Source: Cunninghamia lanceolata
Lineage: Eukaryota > Streptophyta > Pinopsida > Cupressales > Cupressaceae
Length of the DNA: 64,000 bases
Direction of reading: 5' to 3'
Assembly: GCA_027924645.1 (NCBI GenBank)
Contig: BSBN01000445.1
Coordinates: 7,981,001-8,045,000 of the forward strand
The translations under genes were made by a program, and so were the position numbers. The stretch's first letter is position 1. Every line of letters starts with the position of its first letter. The notes beneath the pieces are model-generated. The model was not told the origin of the DNA. It searched no databases and worked only from the letters and a program-made list of their open reading frames with translations. Below, one piece after another: positions 11,871-20,621 of this stretch.

Positions 11871-12582
11871 AGACACTATATGGATTCATGGTTGTTGTCA
11901 TTGATGGCAACAAAGGTCATCCCACATATCCGCAAGTCATGGTGTCTCTACCGGAAGTCAGAATGAAGATTGTTGTGGTCCGGTGAACAAGAACAGAGCA
12001 TGTGGCAAGGTCCGACAGATTGGTCCGGATCTCTCAGAGGAAGTGTCTTGGTGCAGTGCAGATTTGGGGAAGTCAAGAGGACTACCTTGAGTAGTATATT
12101 TCAAGGATTTAGCCTCCGGTGATGAACAAAGAAAAAGATATGAATAGTTGAGTACCGGATTCCTGAGAGACAGTGAGAACAGAGGAAGAACTGACTAACA
12201 GAGTATCAGACTATTTTCCGGATGTGTTACTGTTGATGGTAAAGGTTGTGAAGGCATGAATCATGTTTGGCCAACATGATTAATGATATCTACAAGTATA
12301 TGCTTGATCCGCATTGCTTGGTGAGCAAGGATTCAACCGACAGAACAGAGTTTGTAAGAAACTAGACTGTTCCGGATGCCGACTAGAAAGGTGATGCAAT
12401 TACTTGTGCGGATATATATAGAGGATGGATTTAGTTGTGAAGATATGAAGTTGTGTGATGGTGTATGCGAATAAGTGCAGAACAAAGCAGAAGTAGTAAG
12501 AAAGATCCGGTATGTGAAAGGATAGCAGAATAAAGAACAGAGGAAAGATGAAGTGCAGCAGATCAGTGTACTGAGCCTAACA
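11871..12582 (+). repeat. 5' LTR of element A, 3' part deleted
   Basis: It matches the first ~710 bp of the 3' LTR, then jumps at GAGCCTAAC directly to AGCTTGAGGAAG, which in element C lies after the primer-binding site. CTAAC occurs at both edges (compare 18460-18470 and 58812-58822), so deletion across a 5 bp microhomology is likely. The R-U5 end and the tRNA-Met primer site are gone. Confidence 0.88.
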
Positions 12583-12607
12583 GCTTGAGGAAGATCTGGG
12601 AGTTCAA

Positions 12608-13771
12608 ATGGATGCATATGGTTTAAGGGAGCAACTCAAGACTGCCCTTGAGGATCTTGAACAGTCAAATTCTGAAGTCAATGAATTAAAGGAAAGACTT
12701 AAACAGGCTGATGAATTCATGAGAGAATTAAAAGACAAATTAAGTCTCTCTATGAAAAAGAGAAAGGAGCTGCTCCAACAATTGGCAAGACAAAGTGAAG
12801 AAAGCAATACAAATGAAGAATTGACTGAGCAAACCAAGTTATGTGAAAAGTTATCAAAAGAAGTCATTATGTTAAGACATGAAATGGAATCAGGAACTAT
12901 AAAGTTTACTCAAGAGATTGAAGAAAAAAGAAAAGATGAAGACAATCTAAGACAATCTCTTAAAGAAAAATCAGAAGAATGCCACTAGATGGACAGGATT
13001 ATCAGACATCTTGAATCTGATCTTGAAGATGCCAAAGATAATGAAGAAAAACTTGAGGATCAAATTGCCTCTCTCAAAAGAGATCTTCAAACAGCAAATG
13101 AATATAAAGAAAAATTCAAGATAAGTTCTGCCCAACTTGAAGTACTTCTTGGAAGTCAAAAGAGGACAGATGACAAGTATGGTTTGGGATATGAGAAAGG
13201 AGAAAGCTCTGGATCCGGTCAAAAGAATTTTGGAAATAGGCCTAGAAGACCTCCGGTAAGACAGCCCAATGCTCAAAGATATCCATCTTTCAATGGATAC
13301 TGCCACAGATGCAACCACTTTGGTCACAAAGCTAATCAGTGTAGAAAGAGAATGAATCAGATTAATTCATCCTTCTCCGGACAGTGCTTTAACTGCAAAA
13401 GGTATGGACACAAATCCCATGAATGCAGAAATATGCAAGTAAACAAATCATTCAAAGGTAGATGCTTTACATGCAATAGAGTAGGTCATATGGCTAATCA
13501 ATGCAGATCAAGAGGTTATCAGTCAAATATGCAAAGAAATGTTATTTGCCAAATCTGTAATAGGTCCGGTCATAATGCTAAAGTCTGCAGAAGCAAGAAT
13601 CAGGACAAAAGAGGTCCGGTGTATAATCAGAATCAAGACAAGGGTAAACAAAAGATGAATGTGGATGAAATTAGGAATCAAATGAGCAAGATTTGGGTGA
13701 AGAAAAGTTTAGAGAATGTAGAGGTTGGATCCGCACCAGACTCTGGTGCGGATATTTCTTCTAGAAATTAA
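12608..13771 (+). pseudogene. Element A ORF1: coiled-coil protein with four CCHC zinc knuckles, one stop
   Basis: This frame of 387 codons is broken only by TAG at 12986-12988 (codon 127), where copy C has a lysine codon. Residues 1-190 are a long charged helix with heptad-like E/K/L spacing, predicted coiled coil. A GLGYEKGESSGSG hinge follows at about 193. Four CX2CX4HX4C knuckles then lie at 13301-13342, 13385-13426, 13463-13504 and 13547-13588. The hinge and knuckles resemble the C-terminal half of Copia Gag proteins, especially Sireviruses, but the N-terminal Gag core is missing. Copia Gag usually has one knuckle, so four is unusual. The tail has SAPDSGAD, reminiscent of a protease active-site triad, but no protease fold follows. 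A role in packaging RNA is an inference. Confidence 0.85.
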
Positions 13772-14399
13772 AAAGTGAGCTCTGGCTCAGGGGGAGACTC
13801 AAAGAAAATCCTGTTCCCCCAGCCAATCAAGTGGTGATGGATGTGACACAAGATGCGGAGTAAAGGGTTTGAAGATACCAGTCCTGAGATGATCCAGACA
13901 AGATTTCAGAGGTCCGCATGAAGATATAAAGAAGTTGTGATCGATCAAGTAAAGACCTGTTCCGGGAGATGCTCCGGAATGACAGAGGACTACAAAAGGG
14001 TCCAGAGAGATCCGGAAGTACAGACCGTTTGGGATGTTCTTGTAATGTGTCACCTCGATTTATTCATGATTGAAAGATCCGGATGATGTTCATAGATTAG
14101 GACTGATCCGGGATACTCCAAGCTATCCGGATAAGGCAAACCGGAATAATATAGGTCGAGCATTTATTGCCATTAGATATTAGGGTTTCGGAGCAATATA
14201 AGGGATTTCTCAAAAATCATTTGCTCATTCTGCACTCAAGAAGAAGCGAAAAGTGGAGCTCTACAACAAGATTCATCAAGCACACCAAAGATCTCCTGCC
14301 GAAGTCATTGCATAAAGAAATCAATCCAACCACTCTGTGCAAACCGAAGGCGCATAAGGTATTCTTCGTTTTCATTATCTCACTGCAAATCTTTGAAGA
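13772..14399 (+). other. Element A spacer between ORF1 and ORF2
   Basis: About 630 bp with no supported ORF. It opens with a GGCTCAGGGGGAGACTC purine-rich stretch just after ORF1, which copies B and C also have. It is rich in TCCGG motifs. The equivalent spacer exists in C (60028-60658), so it belongs to the family and is not a later insertion. It could hold a leader or splice site for expression of ORF2. Confidence 0.6.
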
Positions 14400-17300
14400 A
14401 TGGCTACTCCGAATATAGTTAAGATCTCTGATAGACCTCGTCCCACATTCAAGAAACATCCTTACAAATCATTGGAGGTAGATCCACTAGGAGCCTTCTC
14501 TAGTGTTCCTCATGGTGTATTGCATACGGAAGATATTAGGGTTTACATCCATGCGAATCTTGAAGACTTTGGAGAATCAAAACTGATGGATATCTATCAC
14601 AAACAATTGATAGATGACTCCTTTGAGATCAAACCTCAGTACAAAGCCATCCGGGACAAACACTTTGCACAGTGCATTCATTTCCCCTGTTTTGAAGAAG
14701 ATGAATGGGTCCGGTATGTACTAAGTAGAGTACATGACAACTTCCTATGGTTGAACAAGCCCTTCAAGATCACCAAAGATGCAATTAGGGCTGTAACCGG
14801 TCTGCACTCATCTGGTGGATTACCTGTTCTCAAGTCTGTCAAAAATCAGACAGTTAGTGATGTAACCAGATCCAAGTTTGACAAGAGAGCTATGACAGTT
14901 GATGACATCACTGAACCGGATGTCAAATTTGCATCTATGATAATTGGTTACAAAATCTATCACTCCAGTAGGGAAAATTCAGTACCGAGAACTGCAATCT
15001 ACACAGCTTATCAAATGTTAAAGGAGAATGCAGACTATGACTTGTGTGAGCTTCTTGTAAACCAACTTCTTGAAAATCTGCAGAAGATTAAGAAGGACAA
15101 GAAAAACTCCTTCAAGTATGGCAATCTGATCCTTTGTCTCTTCTTTTACTACATGAATGAACTTCCCGGATCTAGTGGATGGATATGGCAGAATGACAGA
15201 CCGGTTGCCATCCAAATCAGAGACTATTTGCATGGACTTGGGGATGCTAAAGCAAGAAATACAGCTCTATGGGGATACTTCAAGAACTTCCAAAGCATGA
15301 TGCATGCAAGAGAAAGAATACCCCAATCCCTTGTTGAAAAGTACAAAGACACAGTATGCTTCATGGTAGAAACAGATCAGTGTCTAATGGAGGCAGTAGA
15401 ACCAAGAACTGTATGGATCATGCCCATGGGGTATGAAGTGGATGAACAAATAGTGGAGCTGCATGTTCAACACATGCTAAGTCAGCCCAAAGATCCAAAG
15501 GCAGAAAGGTTTGGAACCTTTGAGGAGCTGAGTGTAAAGATACATGTAGAACTCAGGGAACCGGAGATAAAGAGGAAGGTAAGAAAAGAAGTTGAGCATA
15601 TTGCTCAAGGCCTAGGCATCTCAAAAGAGGCACTTCATGCCAGCTGGGAAAAGAGAAGAAAATCTGAGGAAGAAAAGAAAGAGGCAGAAAAGAAAAGCAA
15701 GAAAAGTGCTCCGGTGGAATCCTCAACCCGGACCAGATCATCTAAAGGATCCACACCTATCAAAACCAAAAGCTCAAAACTGAAAGTCCAGGGATCCGGT
15801 AAGAGATCCAAGACAAAAGCCTCAAGAGCTTATCAAAGCCAAAAGGATGAAGAAGAAACTGAGTCAGATGAGGGAGTGAAAGAAATAAAGAAACAGAAAA
15901 AGAAAGAATCCGGTAAATCCTCTTCTGGCCGAGACAAGGAAGAAATGACAGAAGAACTTTCTGAAAAGCCCACCTTGTCTCTAGACAGTGTAGTCAAATC
16001 AGTCACTGTGGATGGGAACCTTCAACCGGTGGCTGAATTCTATGATGACTACAATGAGGCAGATCAAAAGATCCTGCAGGAAGCTATAATAAGGTACTTG
16101 AACATCTACAATAAAGCTTTTATTGAGATTATCTCTGAAATTCCAAAGAGTCTAGAGATGGAACTAGAAATAAGAAAAAACAATGCCATGGCAAAAGACC
16201 TTGAGATCAGGGAACAGATAGCTATTCAGCTATATCCTTCAATTGATCACAAAACAATGAACATGATATTCAAGGACTGCAAGGATGAATTCAGAAGCAA
16301 AGCAAGGATGAATCAGCTTATGCTTGGTGAAACCGACAAGGTGGCCAAAGAGACAGAAGAGATCCTCCGGAAGGCCTTCAAAAGGTTCAATCTTCCTGTT
16401 GTAGAGGACTTAGGTGCAGAAATAGCTGTGGACTTGGAATCATCTGCTCCGGAAGAAGTGGGCCTTGAACAGACTAACATCTCTCCTCCGGTTTCCCCTA
16501 CAGTCTCCGGATCCCAAGAAGAAGAGAAACTACAGGAGAAAGAAGCAGTAGTCAAAGAAAAAGAGGTTGACAGCACCAAGGATGCAGAGAAAGAGAAGAC
16601 CCCAACAGAGAAACATCTGTCTCCGGCAAGAGACACAACACAAACTGTTCAAGAATTCTTGACAAAAGCCACTATAGAAATTGATGAACCGGACCTGCTA
16701 AAAGGACCATTAGATTTTGACTCTTTATCACCAGTGCAAACAATGAAAATAGCCTCATTTGCAAATGAGAAAGTCAAAGAGAAACTACTAAAGTCTCATA
16801 TGGAAGACTGTGAGTTGATAGAGGCTACCTCCGGAGTGCTTGAGAAGATTATGCCATCGGTCCAGATAGATTCGGCAGCCTCCTCTTCCGGTAATCTCAA
16901 AACCTTAGTCAGCAGTGTTAGTACACATTTTGAATCTCTAGAAAAATCAGCTGAAGAAAAGGTCCGGAAGGAATTTTTGGATAAAAGATTTTCAGAAATA
17001 CTAGGATCAATCTCTAATGATAGAAGAAATATGAGCATTGGAATAAAGAGCTTAGAAAATGCTCTTAAGGATGGTGGTGACATTTACAAATTTTGTATAT
17101 CTTGGTCAAAGGCAACAGCAGAAATTGATAAGAAAATAAAAGAGGAACAGGACAAACTACAAAGTTTATCTCAAAGTTTTGATCCTCTCTCTTCCTCCAT
17201 AGTAAATCAAGAATGTCAGACTATTGCAGTCTTGAGTGAAATAAAGAACCTTGAGAAGGAAAGGAAGAATATCACTAACCGGATGGGAGAACTTAGAAGG

Positions 17301-17513
17301 ATTATAATCCCTAAGTTAGAAACTATGCATGAGGCCATCAGTGATGCTCAGACCACCGCCCAAACAAATGATCCGACAGATCTCAAGAGGGCAGAAGCTT
17401 TTGCATTTTTGTTGAGTGGTCACATTTTAATTTTGGATAGAATGAAGCAAAGTTGGGCTACAGAACTAATCCAATTGAAGACATCCTTTGCAGACATTCT
17501 TCAGTATATGTGA
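14400..17513 (+). CDS. Element A ORF2: intact 1037-residue protein of unknown function
   Basis: One uninterrupted frame sits where pol would be in a Copia element. I do not recognise a catalytic domain; there is no DDE, YVDD, DSG, signal peptide or membrane segment. Residues about 40-330 look globular, with conserved patterns such as DNFLWLNKPFKITKDAI and TGLHSSGG near 103-140. This loosely recalls the plant transposon proteins that sit in other pol-less plant elements, but I cannot verify that. Residues about 414-510 are a K/R/S/E-rich, nuclear-signal-like linker. Residues about 560-680 are helical, 690-770 are disordered and E/P-rich, and about 840-985 are predicted coiled coil. Copies B and C are homologous over the full length but broken. 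The start follows the family alignment (MATPNIVKISD in A, MMGAPNIVKI in B). Structural, RNA-binding or targeting roles are guesses. Confidence 0.85.
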   Translation: MATPNIVKISDRPRPTFKKHPYKSLEVDPLGAFSSVPHGVLHTEDIRVYIHANLEDFGESKLMDIYHKQLIDDSFEIKPQYKAIRDKHFAQCIHFPCFEEDEWVRYVLSRVHDNFLWLNKPFKITKDAIRAVTGLHSSGGLPVLKSVKNQTVSDVTRSKFDKRAMTVDDITEPDVKFASMIIGYKIYHSSRENSVPRTAIYTAYQMLKENADYDLCELLVNQLLENLQKIKKDKKNSFKYGNLILCLFFYYMNELPGSSGWIWQNDRPVAIQIRDYLHGLGDAKARNTALWGYFKNFQSMMHARERIPQSLVEKYKDTVCFMVETDQCLMEAVEPRTVWIMPMGYEVDEQIVELHVQHMLSQPKDPKAERFGTFEELSVKIHVELREPEIKRKVRKEVEHIAQGLGISKEALHASWEKRRKSEEEKKEAEKKSKKSAPVESSTRTRSSKGSTPIKTKSSKLKVQGSGKRSKTKASRAYQSQKDEEETESDEGVKEIKKQKKKESGKSSSGRDKEEMTEELSEKPTLSLDSVVKSVTVDGNLQPVAEFYDDYNEADQKILQEAIIRYLNIYNKAFIEIISEIPKSLEMELEIRKNNAMAKDLEIREQIAIQLYPSIDHKTMNMIFKDCKDEFRSKARMNQLMLGETDKVAKETEEILRKAFKRFNLPVVEDLGAEIAVDLESSAPEEVGLEQTNISPPVSPTVSGSQEEEKLQEKEAVVKEKEVDSTKDAEKEKTPTEKHLSPARDTTQTVQEFLTKATIEIDEPDLLKGPLDFDSLSPVQTMKIASFANEKVKEKLLKSHMEDCELIEATSGVLEKIMPSVQIDSAASSSGNLKTLVSSVSTHFESLEKSAEEKVRKEFLDKRFSEILGSISNDRRNMSIGIKSLENALKDGGDIYKFCISWSKATAEIDKKIKEEQDKLQSLSQSFDPLSSSIVNQECQTIAVLSEIKNLEKERKNITNRMGELRRIIIPKLETMHEAISDAQTTAQTNDPTDLKRAEAFAFLLSGHILILDRMKQSWATELIQLKTSFADILQYM

Positions 17514-17590
17514 GTATGTAAATATGCGGCTATGTATAGAAAATTTTTGAAAATTTTGGTGTGCGGACCCTACCCTTTACCATTGATGTC

Positions 17591-17745
17591 AAAGGGGGAG
17601 TGAGGAGCAGTGAAAAATGAGGAATCCAACTAAGGGGGAGTTCCAGAAATTGTATATAAAGACAGAGCATCAGCAAAGGGGGAGCATAGTGTAAACACTT
17701 AGTCATTTTTCACTAAGTGTTGCCATCAATGCCAAAGGGGGAGAT
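17591..17745 (+). promoter_or_regulatory. Array of four polypurine tracts of element A
   Basis: AAGGGGGAG-type tracts lie at 17591-17600, 17631-17640, 17674-17684 and 17734-17744, the last directly against the 3' LTR. A TTGCCATCAATGCCAAAG context precedes the terminal one. Multiple AAGGGGGAG tracts before the 3' LTR are a described hallmark of Sirevirus-type Copia elements. The plus-strand priming role is inferred from position. Confidence 0.82.
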
Positions 17746-18841
17746 TGTTGGCAAGAGACACTATATGGATTCATGGTTGTTGTCATTGATGGCAACAAAG
17801 GTCATCCCACATATCCGCAAGTCATGGTGTGTCTCTACCGGAAGTCAGAATGAAGATTGTTGTGGTCCGGTGAACAAGAACAGAGCATGTGGCAAGGTTC
17901 GACAGATTGGTCCGGATCTCTCAGAGGAAGTGTCTTGGTGCAGTGCGGATTTGGGGAAGTCAAGAGGACTAGCTTGAGTAGTATATTCCAAGGATTTAGC
18001 CTCCGGTGATGAACAAAGAAAAAGATATGAATAGTTGAGTACCGGATTCCTGAGAGACAGTGAGAATAGAGGAAGAACTGACTGACAGAGTATCAGACTA
18101 TTTTCCGGATGTGTTACTGTTGATGGTAAAGGTTGTGAAGGCATGAATCATGTTTGGCCGACATGATTAATGATATCTACAAGTATATGCTTGATCCGCA
18201 TTGCTTGGTGAGAAAGGATTCAGCCGACAGAACATAGTTTGTAAGAAACTAGACTGTTCCGGATGCCGACTAGAAAGGTGATGAAATTACTTGTGCGGAT
18301 ATATATAGAGGATGGATTTAGTTGTGAAGATATGAAGTTGTGTGATGGTGTATGCGAATAAGTGCAGAACAAAGCAGAAGTAGTAAGAAAGATCCGGTAT
18401 GTGAAAGGATAGCAGAATAAAGAACAGAGGAAAGATGAAGTGCAGCAGATCAGTGTACTGAGCCTAACCAGAACTGAACTCCAGCATATGTAGATGCTTC
18501 CAATCAGTTCAAGACTGTGATTCTTATCACTTTGTAGACAGTGTGTCTCCTTGTAGGCAGTGGGCCTCTTTGTGAGCAGTGTGCTCGGGCAGTGAGCCCT
18601 AATTGGCAAGTGCCATTTTGTAATTCCTTATTCTTCTAACAGAGAATAATCTTTGGGTTAATCACCCCATGGTTTTCTCCCTTAACAGGGTTTCCACGTC
18701 AAAAATACTGTGTCATGTGTTTTTCATTTCATGGTAATGTTTGTTTGTTTGATTCAATGCTGCATTGATTAATAAGAAAGTTCAAAAGAAGAAATAATTA
18801 GGATAACTGATTCACCCCCCCCCCCCTCTCAGTTATCAACA
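17746..18841 (+). repeat. 3' LTR of element A, complete (1096 bp)
   Basis: It starts TGTTGGCAAGAG and ends CAGTTATCAACA, followed by the target repeat ATTGC. It has a TATATATAGAGG box near 18300. A conserved block follows at about 18535-18735 (CAGTGTGTCTCCTTGTAGG, AGTGAGCCCTAATTGGCA) that recurs in the LTRs of B, C and the Copia element G. A run of about 13 C lies near the end. Confidence 0.93.
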
Positions 18842-18846
18842 ATTGC

Positions 18847-20365
18847 TTTCTTAAGGGACAAAACATCTTTTTTGCAATCTAAATCTTAGAAACATATTGC
18901 TTTCTTAAGAGACAATGGACATGAATGCAAAAATACTTCAATTTTCTAAGGGACAATGGACATGAATGCAAAAACACTTCAATTTTCCAAGGGACAATGG
19001 ACATGAATGCCAAAACACTTCAATTTCATACAGGACAATTGACAACTACAATTGTGTGTGCGCCTAATCTAGTTGCACCTTATTTTTCTTATAACGGGAC
19101 AATTGAACCTTTGTTTGATGTGCTTGACCTTACATTTCAGTTATTCCTTTAGAAGGGCCTGCTTTTGGATTGCACTTCATCCAAAAGGGACAACCCTAAG
19201 CAGAGTTTTCCTTTGAACTGCTATATAAGAGGGATAAGGAAAAAGCCAAGTCCTAACCGATGTCATCCTTACCTTGTGGTGCCAAATTGAAAAGAGGTGT
19301 ACTAGCACTTTGTGGAAATGATTTTCACATTGTGAAAAGTGTGATACTCTAAGTAGGATTGGTTAAAGATTTTAGTAGCTTGTCACATTTCTCGTAAGGT
19401 GTTGGTCCCTCAAAGTTACTAAGAACCAATCTATATAGTGGCTACCCAATCCACCTCCAAAAGTTGCGGTAATCATCAGTGCAAGGGGAATCGATTTAAG
19501 CCCTCAAGATACTCACCATTGCCTCCCTTGAGAACAGATAGTATTCCCTTGGCCATAAAGCTCTTGTGACATACTTGATCTTTCCGAGGGGAGGGTGAGA
19601 TACCCTACCTATCGTCTCTCACAAAGATACAAATGTTCGACACCTTTATGGAATGACATTGGGTCAATGGAGAATTAAGTTGTGAGCTGAACTACCACAA
19701 TGAACCTTTGTCTCTATGGGAAAAAAGTGCTTGATATTATTTGCAATTTTCTTATACTTGTGGAAACATTGGGCTTTTTTATGAGCCTCAAACATACACT
19801 ATCTGTTGTGTCAGTCATTTTTGCCTCTTTGTTTGATGCATTTTCTCTTGCCAGAGCAAATCCAATCAAAATCAAAACCAAAACTATCAAAATTTGCCTT
19901 ATAAACATCACTGACACTACATTGGCACCTTTGGTATAATAGCAGCTCACCTTTGGTATAACAGTAGCTCACCTTTGGTATAATAGTACCTCACCTCTAG
20001 TAACCTACTTCAGGGCCTTTGGTATAACAGTAGATCAATTTTGGTATAACAGTAGCTCACCTTTGGTATAACAGTACCTCACCTTTGGCAGCTTAGTCCA
20101 ACGCCTTTGGTAACACAGTAGCTCACTTTTGGTAACACAATCCAGCGCCTTTGGTCAAACAATATAGCACCTTTGGTCTAGCAAGCTATTCATCAAAATT
20201 GTCTTTTCCAAAAAAACATAGCAAAATCCTAGAAAGCACCTCAAACAAAGTATCCTAGTGCATCCCATGGTAACCACTAGACTCCAACAAACTATGAAGG
20301 CTAAATAAATTGTCCCAAGGAAGGGCAAATCACCTCCTCATACACCTCAACCAAGCCAATCTAAC
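18847..20365 (+). repeat. Leader of element E, second part, with repeat arrays
   Basis: It resumes E after element A. A motif close to GGACAATGGACATGAATGC repeats three times at about 18900-19030, and ACATATTGCTTTCTTAAG recurs at both sides of the A insertion. A third array of about ten CTTTGGTATAACAGTAGCTC units runs from 19925 to 20185. No supported gene. With the part before A the leader is about 2.7 kb, long even for Tat elements. Confidence 0.7.
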
Positions 20366-20621
20366 ATGACTCCAAAGGGTACTCCAAAAACACCAATGGA
20401 AAGACCAACTAACTCTCAAAATAGGCTACAACATGACCAACCAACCAATCCTCAAGAAGGTAGATGTAAGTCAATTCACTATCGGCATGCCCCATGATTT
20501 TGCTACACCCGGTTATACCATGGTTCAAGTCCCATCTCAAGAAGAATGACACTTTGAAGAAGGTCAATCCTCTCAAGTAGATAGACATAACCTTGATGAA
20601 ATCATACAAGATCCTAGAGCC

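Larger units (their letters stand above)
11871..18841 (+). mobile_element. Element A: pol-less Copia-like LTR retrotransposon with two own genes
   Basis: The LTRs start TGTTGGCAAGAGACAC; the 3' one ends CAGTTATCAACA. The target duplication ATTGC lies at 11866-11870 and 18842-18846. The interior has a coiled-coil/zinc-knuckle gene and an open ORF of 1037 codons, and no protease, integrase, reverse transcriptase or RNase H. The aligned 5' and 3' LTR parts (about 710 bp) differ at roughly 11 bases plus a 2 bp indel, so the insertion is fairly young. The 5' LTR has lost its last ~370 bp together with the primer-binding site. Relatives are B (47929-55562) and C (57684 onward). Confidence 0.92.

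Noticed and set aside
13700..13771. A protease domain after ORF1 of element A (SAPDSGAD)
   Set aside because: Only the triad-like tripeptide is present. The frame ends a few codons later and no other protease block follows.
14400..17513. An envelope-like gene in ORF2 of element A
   Set aside because: No signal peptide, no transmembrane helix and no glycoprotein features; it is charged and soluble-looking throughout.
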